Below, piece after piece: positions 1 through 10,382 of a stretch of DNA of 64,000 nucleotides (its first letter is position 1; every line of letters starts with the position of its first letter). Position numbers and translations under genes: made by a program. The notes below the pieces were generated by a model. That model did not search any database, had not been told where the DNA came from, and saw only the letters and a list, made by a program, of their open reading frames with translations. Source of the stretch: Henricia sp. BOLD:AAB3569 (lineage: Eukaryota; Echinodermata; Asteroidea; Spinulosida; Echinasteridae); assembly GCA_037783545.1 (NCBI GenBank), contig JBBELK010000003.1, positions 558,001 to 622,000 of the forward strand, in the 5' to 3' direction.

Positions 1-116
1 GTACGATTAGCTACGATTTGGTACGATTGTGTATACACTCTATACACAATCGTACCAAATCGTAGCTAATATTACCTAATTCGTGACAAAAATCGCACAG
101 TGGGAGGCCCGCTTAA
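1..116. mobile_element. TTAA-type MITE, family B, truncated by window edge
   Basis: The right half of a palindromic element. Its end, ATCGCACAGTGGGAGGCC CGC followed by TTAA, and its central hairpin TGTGTATA-CACTCTATACACA match the copies at 3524-3679, 7086-7208 and 58800-58947. Confidence 0.75.
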
Positions 117-726
117 GGCCTATATAAATTTTAACGTGGAATATGTCGACTTGGCGAGATATTATTGCCAAGTTGACTTCCCGAAATAAATAATAGTCGT
201 TGACTGAAATTTATAAGTCGATTTACTGGCGAGATATTTTGGTTGCCAAGTCTCCTTTCCAAATCTACTAAGGCTGCTTTCGAGCGCGGCACCAGGGATC
301 CCTGGTGTTCCCTGGTGCTCGCCCGAAAGCGTGTTGGTGCACCAGATGGTGGCACCAACTGCTCCCGACCTCCGAGTCGTCGGGACAACTGGGAGACACG
401 CGCAGATGCGCGTACTCGTGCATGAATCGGCAAAAATGACTGGCGCGTCGTAGAATGATTCTGGAAATTTGGGTTGATATTTTGAATGTTCAAGCTTCCA
501 CATCGAATGCAAATGTTGTAAATATTTTCATGATTTATTTTCATCAGATACCTGTGATTAATTTTGTGATAAACTAAGCTTTTATTAGCCGGGATGTAAT
601 TTTTAATGACCGTGGTGCACCAGGGATCCCGATAACGCTTTCGAGCGCGATTGTGTGTACGCATGTGTGTGACGTAACGTTCCCAACGCCAAGGTGCACC
701 AGGGACGAGCGCTCGAAAGCAGCCCA
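117..726. other. Non-coding stretch with local repeats
   Basis: Open frames here have no recognisable protein. Short repeats of CACCAGGGA(T/C)C and of AAGTCGAC/TTGGCGAGATA occur, the latter also at 930-1000, suggesting degraded repeat DNA. Confidence 0.5.
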
Positions 727-845
727 GCAGCCGATTTCACGAAACTTTACGCAATTGCGCAAGTCCACTTACGCCATTACTTGCGCAATAACTTATGGCG
801 TAAGTGGACTTGCGCAATTGCGTAAAGTTTCGTGAAATCGGCTGC
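727..845. repeat. 119-bp perfect hairpin element, copy 1
   Basis: Two 50-nt arms that are exact reverse complements by eye (beginning GCAGCCGATTTCACG) flank a 19-nt loop. The same 119-bp unit recurs at 62005-62123, and half an arm is seen near 56309-56332. Confidence 0.9.
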
Positions 846-1131
846 AGGTCGACTTGGTAAGATAAGTATGTAAGTCAATTCGTGTTGGCAACAAATTATT
901 CTACCAAGTCGACGTAATTATTGAGTTCAGGAGGTTGACTTTGCGACATAAATTATCTCGCCAAGTCGACGTAAGTCAACTTGACAGATAAATTATCTCG
1001 GTACCTGTACAAGTACGTCCTCACTCACAGAACGCCGTAATTATCGGGCAACTCGACTAGGTTAAATTGTCATTTGCACGTGCTTTGCGTAAGTTTATCG
1101 GCTGACGTAATCGGTATCACATTTTAGCCGT

Positions 1132-1325
1132 GGTTACACAGCTCGATTTGCTGTTTACACAGCTAGCCCGGCCGCTTTTTATCGGCCGGCTGGAGTCTGA
1201 CATGTCAGACTCTATACTGGTTTTGTCGGTCGATCTGCCAAAATGAAGTGTTTACACAGACCGATCACGCCAATTTTGTCGGCCGACAAGCCAGCTATCG
1301 GCCGACAAAATCGGTCTGTGTAACC
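1132..1325. mobile_element. MITE with GGTTACACAG termini
   Basis: Left end GGTTACACAGCTCGATTT; right end is the near reverse complement (AAATCGGTCTGTGTAACC). The interior has CGGCCGACAAAATCGG palindromes. Non-coding. Confidence 0.65.
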
Positions 1326-1354
1326 GTTGCAATTACGCGCAAAAAAGCTCAGTC

Positions 1355-1546
1355 AAGCCTAGTTTCCATATAATCGTAACGCGCGCACGCAGACTGGACG
1401 CAAACAACTGCAACGCAAACACTGACGGAAACAATCGGAAAAGTTAAACTTGGTTCAACTTTGCCGACTGTCTGCGTTACTGTTTGCTTGCTAGTTTGCG
1501 GTAGGCCTACTCTCTGCGTTTGTTACGTCTATATGGAAACTGGGCT
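1355..1546. mobile_element. MITE with AGTTTCCATATA terminal repeats
   Basis: Left AAGCCTAGTTTCCATATA and right TATATGGAAACTGGGCTT are inverted repeats of each other. The 190-bp interior is GC-rich and non-coding. Confidence 0.65.
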
Positions 1547-2299
1547 TCACTGTGTGAATCCACCCCAAGGTCAGTTTAGCTTGCGTCTCGGCCATCTTCT
1601 TTCTCGTCTTCAATGTTCACGCAATGCAGTAGTCATGTGATTGTACATAAAGCCGGCCGTACACGCAAGGTGTACGGCCGGCTTTAAACAGAAGCACCGA
1701 GGCAGGGTGCAACAAAAATCCCGCCTTTGTATCACCGGGCCTGGTAATCTATATAGATTTTGCCGGGTGCGTTTATGAATACCACTTTTGCGGGTCCCCG
1801 GAAAACCTTCCTCTGGGCTCGCGCCCGTAAACCTCACCGGACCCGTAAATTTCCAGATTTTTATGAATAAGGTATACGGCCGAGTAGGCCCTACTGTCAA
1901 GCACGTACGTCTGTTTGTGAGCAATATGCTAATGTCTGCGTTGCTCTGTTGTGATTGGTCATAAGTGGTCACGCGGGTTCGGCTTGGTTGACAGGTCGGA
2001 ACTACATGTATGTGAATTGGTGCGCGGACGGCGGTGAAAATAATTTATAGGTTTTCCCGCACATTTGAAAACTTTTTTTAATCAAATTTCAAAACGAATT
2101 CGTCTCACGTGAAGATCGTCCACATCATGTTAAGATTAAAATCGTCTTTCTTCAACTGATTCCAATAATTTATCGATCAAATTTGTCGGATGGTCAGACT
2201 GTATAGTTCTTCGTGGACAAGCTTCTTAAAGGGACAAACTTCTTAAAAGGCAAGGCTCGTCAGCAATGCGCGCGCGCCAAATTCGTGCCACGTTTTTCA
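1547..2299. other. Non-coding stretch
   Basis: No supported gene. A short hairpin, GCCGGCCGTACACGC and its complement, sits at about 1652-1685. The rest shows no repeat structure I recognise. Confidence 0.5.
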
Positions 2300-2541
2300 C
2301 ACTGCAAAAACTGTGGTGTTAAGTTAACACCAGTAGTGTTGTCTTATATAAATACCAAGCCTGGCGTTAAGTTTTAACACCATGTATTAGATTTAACACC
2401 GAGGGTGTTAAAATAATGCATTTATTCCAAGTGTGAAATTAAAATTAACACCTATGGTGTTAAATGTTAACACCAGGTTTGGTATCTATATACGACGTAC
2501 AACACCGCTGGTGTTAATTTAACACGACAGGTTTTGCAGTG
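2300..2541. mobile_element. CACTG-terminated MITE with TTAACACC iterations
   Basis: Starts CACTGCAAAAACTG and ends CAGGTTTTGCAGTG as inverted repeats. Its interior repeats GGTGTTAA/TTAACACC about ten times in both orientations. CACTG termini recall CACTA-like elements, but no 3-bp target duplication is clear. Confidence 0.75.
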
Positions 2542-3523
2542 CAGGTTCGTTTCTTGCTCTTTCTCCCATGATTCCGAATCTTCAACAAGCATCACATTTT
2601 ATTAGTGTTTTAAGCCCACTAGCAACCATAATCTACAACCGGTACACATTCCAAAAGTTAGTGTAAAAATGTAGAAATATCCAAAGTTATCAATGACGAA
2701 TTTAAATAAAATACATGTAAAATTGATTTCCAAAATTACGAAATTGCTCTATTAGTTTGGCAACTTCTGACGACGAAATCAAATAGTCGTATTCGAAAAA
2801 GTATGCAGACGTACGAAATACGAAATTGAACATAGGGAATGCAAAGTCGGGAAATTTCGAGGCGAAAATGAAATTAACCGTTTATGAATTTGAATGGAAA
2901 ATGTTTTAAAATGGGCGGGAAAAATATGGTGGATTCAAAATTAAAAAACCCTGTAATGCCAACAACTTATACATTACCTGGATCGTATGTTATCTCGTAC
3001 AAACTTTGCCATTTGTTCACATCGTAGCAGGAGCTAAATGTTGCGTAGGTAGTGTAAGATAAGCAGGCGAGGAGACTGCACATCAACAAGACAGATGGTT
3101 TTCTCACTGATTGCAGCATTTTGGCTCGCAAACGGGATGTGCAAAATCCGTGCAAAACACCTGAATGCGGAACACGATCGGCTTCTGTATTTCAAACTGG
3201 CGAAATTCCCTGTTGTAATTCCATTTTGTCGCAATCAAACCAGAATACTATTTTCAATGTAACTGTAAGCGGGCCGTACGGCATTGCATATTTATATGTA
3301 CTTGCTGCTGCTTGCTGTATAAAGTAATTTGAACAAAACTAACAATGCCCTTTTAACTTCACGAACGCGTCACAACTGTACGCAACGCAAAAAATTATGA
3401 TTATTAAAGCTGAACCCGCGTGACCATTACGACCAATCACAACAGAGCTACGCAGACAGCGCGCATTTGCTCACAAACAAAAACACGTGTTTGTAAAGCC
3501 CCTGTCGCGTACGTCGCAGGACG
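2542..3523. other. AT-rich non-coding stretch
   Basis: No coding similarity and no repeat recognised. Small overlapping open frames near 3000-3330 on both strands look like chance. Confidence 0.5.
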
Positions 3524-3679
3524 TAAAGCGGGCCTCCCACTGTGCGATTTTTGCCACGAATTTCCAACGATTAGGTACAATTTGGTGAGATTACCAGAGA
3601 CTGTCGATAGAATTTATACACAATCGTAGCTAATCGTTGGAAATTCGTGGCAAAAATCGCACAGTGGGAGGCTCGCTGT
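3524..3679. mobile_element. TTAA-type MITE, family B, full copy
   Basis: Inverted termini GCGGGCCTCCCACTGTGCGA and its complement, about 45 bp each, around CACGAATTTCCAACGATTA. The same family as 1-116, 7086-7208 and 58800-58947. Confidence 0.85.
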
Positions 3680-4009
3680 AAGCACATTTTGTGTCAAAAG
3701 CAGTTACAATTTTGCGTTAGGCCTACTTTGGTTAGTTATATTTTGCGTCCAAAGCAGTGACATTTTGCGTTACTGAGTTACATTTTGTGCAAGTAGTTAC
3801 ATTTTGTGGCGTAACAGACCCTTTTAAGATTTTAACTTTTCGGATTAGTTTCTTGCACTTGCTCCCATGATTCCATATCTTCAACAAACATTATATCGTG
3901 TATATATACATGTCATTGTAATAGGCCCACGTTATATATAGCAACCATAATCTATGTATGTTTTAAAAAAAAGGTTTTCATGAAGACGTATAGAAGTATC
4001 CTAAGTTAT

Positions 4010-4345
4010 GCACCTATCAAATGCCCCCCCCCCCCCCCCCCCACCCACCCCCTCCCCCCGGGCTGCCCCACCCCTTAAGTTAGGTGGGGTTTGGTCACAT
4101 TTTTCGTGCCCTAGAGTGGGGATTTTAACCCATTGAAATACATCAATATCTGTGCATAAATAGCAAGGTGTGCATGTTTTGCACCCGAGGTTGGAGATTT
4201 TTGTCACCTAAATTTTGCCCCAGGGGTGGGGATTTTGTCACGCGAAAAGTGACAATCCCCACCTCTTACCATCGGGCAGCCCGGGGATACATATAGTTGA
4301 CGCTACTTGAGCTTGGGGGGAGGGGTGAGGAAACAATTGATAAGG
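4010..4345. repeat. C/G-run tract with a linked hairpin, copy 1
   Basis: A run of about 20 C at 4023-4042 is followed by C-rich sequence. About 150 nt later come TTGCCCCAGGGGTGGGGATT, a hairpin GTCACGCGAAAAGTGAC, a GGGGGGAGGGG stretch and AACAATTGATA. The same order occurs at 34023-34275. Confidence 0.75.
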
Positions 4346-4679
4346 TGCATATGAGCATATTTGCATTCTTTTTATAACTGCAGTCAAAATAATGAGGCGA
4401 GGACACATCAAAACATTCAGTGCGGTAGGCCTACACTGTAAACAATTTCTTCGTAAAAATACAAAAAAGTGAGGGCAACTCAATTGCCCTCACTTTTTCT
4501 GTATTCCAAAATAACATGTCGACTTTATTATTCAAAATAACACACCGACCTGTAAACATAATTTATTGGGAAACTCTAAATTGAAATCACAGTATAGTAA
4601 TGTTCCTTAAATTTACAGACAACTGTAATTTTAAATAACCAACTGTAATTTAATTAATTAAAATTTTAAATCAACTGTG

Positions 4680-4895
4680 GCTACCTGGTCAAGGCGCACA
4701 ACCCTATCAGCAGTTAGATTGTGGCCTTCTCCGTAACAGCTCCCTATAGGACTATGTCGCTTGGGTTGACGAGGCAACTGGGATTAAGTGCCCTGCCCAG
4801 GGACACAGACACGTTAATCATAATTAGCTTGAACCCACAACCTCTGATTGGGAATCCCGCTTCATGCCCATATAGACCACACGCGCTCCTGTAAG
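4680..4895. repeat. SINE-like repeat (family S2)
   Basis: Begins GTGGCTACCTGGTCAAGGC and holds GGTTGACGAGGCAACTGGGA, a B-box-like CTTGAACCCACAACC and CCCATATAGACCACACGCGC. Shared with 20825-21040 and, inverted, 5520-5632. The pattern is that of tRNA-derived SINEs read on the complementary strand. Confidence 0.65.
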
Positions 4896-5107
4896 TTTGG
4901 ACTGGTCATTATGCACTTTCACACGAGTAGGATTCCCTTGTACAAATCTCTTTTTACGCCCAAGAATCATTAACTTTTAAAAACAGCCAATAATTATGTA
5001 AAAATACAGCAGTTATAAGTGTGCTGTATTTTTTACAAACGGCATGCACAATTTGCAATTGTTGACTGTAAAATAACAAAAATGCCCGGATTCTTGTATA
5101 GGCTAAT

Positions 5108-5475
5108 TTAAAGGAGCGTGACCAGAGTTTCTGGAAAATAGTTTTCGATGTAACTTACCAATATTATCAAGTAACTCCCATACACACCTCCCATGTCCCA
5201 AAAACCCGAAAACATTCGCAATTTCCAGTAAAAAAATGAACAAAACTATCGAGTATGCTTTCAGGGGATAAACGTTGATACTGGAAAATTAGTTTACAAA
5301 TAATCGGTGGTTTTTCGACGATATCCTCGGAAATATGCGGCTTAGAAGCGCGGGAGTTTCAGTTTCGTAATCAGAAAAATATAACGGATGTTATGATATA
5401 AAAATCTCATGACCCATAAGGGATGTCCCGGGGAGTTATGGGTAAAACAAAAGTGATCTGGTCACACTCCTTTAA
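5108..5475. mobile_element. TTAA-type MITE, family A, copy 1
   Basis: TTAA at both edges (5108-5111, 5472-5475). Termini AGGAGCGTGACCAGA and TCTGGTCACACTCCT are inverted repeats. It closely resembles 19708-20067 and 41971-42336. TTAA targets are typical of piggyBac and Kolobok elements. Non-coding. Confidence 0.9.
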
Positions 5476-5519
5476 ACGTATATTCCATAAAATACACATT
5501 TTGTGTTTTATTGCAAGAC

Positions 5520-5632
5520 ACTTAATCCCAGTTGCCTCGTCAACCCAAGCGACATATGGGGAGCTGTTACGGAGAATGCCACAATCTAACTGCTGATAGG
5601 GTTGTGCGCCTTGACCATGAGGTAGCCACTGC
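5520..5632. repeat. SINE-like repeat S2, inverted fragment
   Basis: Reverse complement of part of the S2 repeat (TCCCAGTTGCCTCGTCAACC to TTGACCATGAGGTAGCCAC). With 4680-4895 it brackets the family A MITE in inverted order. Confidence 0.7.
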
Positions 5633-6219
5633 AGTGTTTTTGTTTTTAATAACTGAAAAATGTATTTTTACATTAAAAAGATTAAACCTCATGAAAACAG
5701 TCCAAATTTATATGTAAAATTTAAAGAATTATTTTACAGTGTATAGATGCACAAAAGGAAACCAATGAGTTGGATATTTTACGTCTATAATTCCGCCTGA
5801 AGTGACAGGTTCAAAGTTGTATAATCAACCATATTCAGCGGGGCGTGAAGTGTATTTTGTGCCGCGAGTATTTGTGCTCTGCAAGGGGTATTGGATATCA
5901 CTACTAATTACAATTATACCAAATCACTGCCATACAAATGACAATTTGGGAACGCCCTCGGGAGTACGTTCCCACGGGAAAATGCGTTGAAGCTCTGGTT
6001 TACCTTTGGCCTTTCAAATAAACAATAAAATAACCACTTATAATCATAAACCGAGCAACATAAGAGACCGGCAAATTTTCAGTTTTCAAAAACGTGAAAA
6101 CTGCTTTCGTAATTAAGTTGACATCGAAATATTCACATACCAGCTTCATTATGCATGACTGGCTTATTATATGTGTGATCATGAAAATTCCCACTCTCAG
6201 AATGACTGCATGCGTTTGG
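5633..6219. other. Non-coding stretch
   Basis: AT-rich, with only short chance open frames. No feature recognised. Confidence 0.45.
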
Positions 6220-6352
6220 TGTAGGGGGGCTGGTGTAGGGGCGCTGGTGTAGGGGCGTGGGGGGTGGGGGGGGTGGTGTAGGGGGAGGGGGGCGGGGTAG
6301 GGGGTACGGGGGCTGGTGTAGGGGGGGGGGGGGTATAGGGGGGGGGGACTCT
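6220..6352 (+). repeat. G-rich simple sequence (GTAGGGG)n-like
   Basis: Imperfect repeats of GGCTGGTGTAGGGG merging into long G runs on the plus strand; potential G-quadruplex DNA. The proline-rich frame on the minus strand is a by-product. Confidence 0.85.
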
Positions 6353-6584
6353 TTAACTCTAACCCCAGGGTCCAATGGAAAACCGTGTAATTAGGTAAAA
6401 TAATGTGCGGCTAAAGCTAAAACTAAAATTAAGTATAGGCCCTATGCCTATATGCCCGGGACTAGAATATATAAAATGCATTAAAAGTTGTTAAATTGTA
6501 CAAAATGAAGGGAACAAATTGTTTTAAATTATGTGCGTTCAAATATTTTGGTCGAAAATCTTTAGGGGATGGGTCCCTAAACAA

Positions 6585-6650
6585 TGCGACGGCACGACGC
6601 GACTATGCGACGGCACGACGCGACAATGCGCCGTTGACGGCGGAAACGGC
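6585..6650 (+). repeat. Short tandem repeat GCGACGGCACGACGCGAC
   Basis: Two and a half units of a 21-nt GC-rich motif inside an AT-rich region. The open frame across it has no known relative. Confidence 0.5.
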
Positions 6651-6719
6651 TACGCCGGAGCCAGCTATCAACGCCACACATCATGCAACGCTGAAATGGC
6701 AGTAATAGAATTCCATTAA

Positions 6720-7060
6720 CGAACGCAACATCTAGATATATACGTACGGTACCTTATCACTATTGAAATGAAACAACCAAACTTGGGACGAGAGAAAAAA
6801 ACAGTAAGAACCTTATATCGTGATTCGAACCTCAGACCTCTGACTTACCAGGCAGACGTATACCAGCTGAGCGCAATTAGTAATGAACGCAACATCTGTT
6901 ATGGTGCCTAACCACCATTGAAATGAAACAACCAAACTTGGGATGGGAGAAAAATCGTAAGGGCATTTATTATCGAGATTCGATCCCGAAGCCTCTGACT
7001 CACCGAGCAGACTCTCTACAATCATACATGGAGCAACTTTTACTTGGGTGTGGGTATACC
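6720..7060 (-). repeat. Tandem pair of tRNA-derived SINEs
   Basis: Two copies, each reading on the minus strand as a tRNA-like head (A-box-like CTCAGCTGG, B-box-like GGTTCGAATC or GGATCGAATC) followed by a tail with CCAAGTTTGGTTGTTTCATT and ending near AGATGTTGCGTTC. Copies of the tail lie at 12846-12910 and 39945-39980. A head lies at 22365-22447. Confidence 0.75.
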
Positions 7061-7085
7061 CAGTCCCTCAGGTTTTCTCTATTAA

Positions 7086-7208
7086 AGCGGGCCTCCGGCT
7101 CTCACTGTGCGATTTTTGTCACGAATTTCCAACGATTATGTATGATTTTATACGATTGTGTATAGACTCTATACACAATCGTACCAAATCGTACCTAATC
7201 GTACCTAA
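7086..7208. mobile_element. TTAA-type MITE, family B, partial copy
   Basis: Left end GCGGGCCTCCGGCTCTCACT and TGCGATTTTTGTCACGAATT, then the central hairpin TGTGTATAGACTCTATACACA. The right terminus is missing. Confidence 0.75.
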
Positions 7209-7210
7209 TC

Positions 7211-8045
7211 AGGGGCTTTATAGCTCAGCTGCTAGAGCGTCTCCCGGCCCGGTAAGTCATGGCCCAGTCACAATGTCGGCGATCTGTCGGGGATTAGTTT
7301 TGGCGGGGGGTCGTCGTAGAAAATAAAGAAGCCTTGAACAATCCTAGCAATAATCCTAATAAAAGTGGAGCAGTTACATTGTCTGAGATTTTTTCAAGGA
7401 TTTTGACCCGGTTTTGTCGAAAAATCGTGGGATTAGCCTCCGATCGCCTCCGATTGCATCGGAGACGATATCTGCGAGCATCTTTTCTTTTAATTTCCAA
7501 GAGCGTCTCAAACTGTTAGCGATCCGATCGGAGGCGCCCTTATATACACGGCGATTTACTACGATTCCACCGTACGATTCGTCGGAGACGATCACAGAAA
7601 GCGTACGAATCGTCGCAGGGCGCCTCCGATTCAGTCGGAGGGCGCCGGAGACCACTCGCAGACATTGAATCTCAACCTGAATTTCCAATCCCACACAGAA
7701 TCTTGCGACTAGTCTCAGATTATTCGGAGGACGCCTCCGATTAATCGGAGGGCATCGTAGGTCATCAGAGATTGTGTCTGGGATGCCCAAAATGGGTGAA
7801 AAATTTTGCGAGCAATCTTAAAATTTTAAGTTCAAAGTTGGGGACCGCGACGGGTGTGGCGATGCCAAAACAATCTGCGACAAGCCGCAGGCGTCCGGAG
7901 AGCGCCTCCGACGGGTGCAAAATCGTGAGATCTGTCTCAAGATTTTGTTCAAATTTCCCGGTTTTACCCATCGCCGACGCATCGCAACTGATTTGTGACT
8001 GGCCCATAAGTCAGGGTCTCGGGTTCAAATCGCGATGATGCCCAT
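7211..8045 (+). repeat. tRNA-like SINE head split by an inserted TIR element
   Basis: 7211-7258 is a tRNA-like 5' half (TAGCTCAGCTGCTAGAGCG) and 8009-8045 the matching 3' half (GGTCTCGGGTTCAAATCG). Between them, 7259-8008 is an insert with termini TGGCCCAGTCACAA and TTGTGACTGGCCCA, flanked by the duplicated TAAGTCA. The insert is full of short palindromes around CGCCTCCGAT/ATCGGAGGCG and encodes nothing recognisable. Confidence 0.75.
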
Positions 8046-8539
8046 AAATGCGAAGCCTACACGCAAGCTACATGTATAGCGCCCTCTACGCTACATTTGT
8101 ACATGGCGCGGAGATATCTAGTCTGGTTCCCAGACATCATAATTTTTCATTCGTCGTATGCGGAACAGTAATGTGGAATATGTGGAGTGAGAACCAGTCT
8201 AGGTGATATCTGGCCCGCGAAACCGAATCGTATGTTTTATTCTGTGAATTGTAAGTGCTTCTTTTTAAACTGTTCCCCCATTTTGGGGCTTTCTAAAATC
8301 ACTAGAAATCCAATTTCGAGGAAATATGAACGAAACCTTGCCCCATTCTGTGGCCAAATAGCCTACCTCCGCAGGACCGAAGGCGCAGCTAGCAGCTGTT
8401 GTTTGGCGCAATCTTTATTTAGGCCATAACCCCCATTTCAAAGATTGCGCAGCGCAAATTGAGATTGCGGTGCAAATTTTGAGTCGTGCGCAAATTAAAA
8501 TTTAAAAAAAGCAATATCCTGCGTCATATGGTTTACAAA

Positions 8540-8680
8540 TTATAGTTAACTCGACCGTTTGCCAACTCGACTCGAACCAACCATGCCAACTCGACCGTTG
8601 TACCAACTCGACCGTTGTACCAGCTCGATTATAGAGCGCTCAACCGAGAAGTCAACTCGATCGTTGTCCAACTTGACCAT
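8540..8680 (+). repeat. Degenerate (CAACTCGACCGTTGTAC)n repeat
   Basis: About six variants of AACTCGACCGTTG(T/C) occur over 140 nt. The flanks up to 8980 show no gene. Confidence 0.55.
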
Positions 8681-8982
8681 TGTGCATTCAACAAGAAAAG
8701 TATATGAGTGTTCGCGAACGCAAAGGCAACTAATTAGCGAAACTGTCATAAAATGTCAAACATCGTACAGATAAAAACCCGTTTAAAAATGATTAGGCCC
8801 TACTAATATTTTGTAAATTAAAGGAAATAGATGTTGTGGTAAATGTCTGTGCTGTGTGCATGGTAGCACCATAACATTGTGGATCGAGAAAGTACACTCA
8901 TTTTGCGAATGCAAGAAAGATGTGCTGCAGCGCAGTCGAGTTGGTTCGAATCTAGTCTGTGAAGTTGTGAACACCCCTTTCA

Positions 8983-9125
8983 TATAGACCTTATGCATGG
9001 CGGCCATGACAGAGAGCAGGTTTTCATATTTAAATGTGACAATAGATCTACAAAGTGCCTACTCGTGCATGACGCACTGTGACAATGTGACTGCCCTCTG
9101 TCATGGCCGCCGTGCATAAGGTTTA
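8983..9125. mobile_element. Foldback element upstream of ESCO
   Basis: TATAGACCTTATGCATGGCG with GCCATGACAGAG on the left and CTCTGTCATGGCCGCC with GTGCATAAGGTTTATA on the right are inverted repeats around a short AT-rich middle. It lies 440 bp upstream of the ESCO start codon. Confidence 0.65.
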
Positions 9126-9562
9126 TAGTGGTTTGTTATCATTTTGCCTCGAAATTAGAATCGCACCCAAAAATGTTCACCTAAGTTGTCTTGCAGTGGT
9201 TGGAGATGTCCATGATTGGAAAATGATTGAAAACAAATACAACACCGTTTTTCTCGTCACCATTTTAATAATTGTTTGGCTCGGGAGGGCGTTATAAATA
9301 TTTCACTTCCGGCGCTGCCGGGAACGTAGTTTGAGCTTCGGCTGTGCGTTGCCCAAATGCACACTGTCTGTATCAAGCCTGATTGTTAATCGGGCAAAAA
9401 TACATTTACACGTACGCAGTTCTTTCCGTGCCGCTATCTGTACGCACAGAGGAAATGACTTGGCTGCGCTTGCCAACGGCTATTTCGTGGCACGAATTTT
9501 GCGCACGAGCATTGCTGACAAGGCTGTGCCTTTAAACGAGAATGTCCTCCGAACCATGATCC

Positions 9563-10382
9563 ATGATCAACTGCATGTACTCAATTCTTTCCAAAAAGAA
9601 TTGGAAGATTTTGGACGATTTTTACAGAAACAGTGTGATGTCGGTTGCAAGTGATGCTGAGGAACATTCACAAACATTTCCTGCAAGGTGTTTTTACAGC
9701 GCCAAGGCAGAAAAAAGGTCGCCATACGTTACACCGCTTGAAAGAAAAAAGCAGAAGCAACTGCCCAAACGACCACTGGACATGGACAACAAATTGACAC
9801 GTCCCACGGAGACACCAGTTTATCTATCAGACAATTGCAGAAACAATTCTGGTGCACGCCAAGGAACAAGGAATCTACGGAAAGCAAAAAATTTGGTGCA
9901 AACGAAACGGACAACTGCATCTAACCGTGGAAGGACAACAAAAAGTGGGTCGACATTGATGGGATCTGTATCTAACAAGACGAAAATAAAATCGTTGACG
10001 CAGAAATCGGCAAACAATAAACAAAGAAAGAGCCCTGTAAAGGGACTCCGCAAATCAGTGCATCTTAATCTAAAAGGAACTAAAAAAGGTCCTACAACTG
10101 ATCAAGTTACGATGAGAGGATTTTATGGCAAAAAACTTGACACCACGGAGGAAAAGAAAACCAGTAAAATTGCAGGAAATGCGGAGAAACAAGGTGTGAC
10201 CTCAAAGAATGAAAGTCAAGATCAGTTGCTGAACAAAATCGAACAAAAGCCCCAAGGGACCTTTGAAAACCAAGAAAGCTGTGATCGGTTGATTCAAGGA
10301 GACAAACTACATGCAGATGAGCATGTCGAACTGATGGACGTTGGACCTGAGACAGCAGACTCTTTAGCCCATGGCGTCAAAG
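9563..10382 (+). CDS. ESCO2: ESCO exon 1 (N-terminal boxes, PIP box)
   Basis: The open frame runs on to a stop at 10403-10405, but the exon is read to the donor AAAG/GTGAAG at 10382/10383, phase 1. This joins in frame to exon 2. It encodes residues 1-273 and is rich in Lys, Arg, Ser and Gln, as ESCO N-termini are. Upstream non-coding exons cannot be excluded. Confidence 0.85.

Noticed and set aside
3034-3327. Overlapping small open frames on both strands
   Set aside because: No similarity, no splice sites, no start context. Consistent with chance.
7374-7790. 138-codon minus-strand frame
   Set aside because: It follows the CGCCTCCGAT palindromes of an inserted repeat, and complementary frames are open too, a sign of repeat composition.
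9331-9654. 107-codon frame overlapping ESCO exon 1
   Set aside because: It begins at TTG, is in another frame from the ESCO exon and has no family features. Probably 5' UTR.
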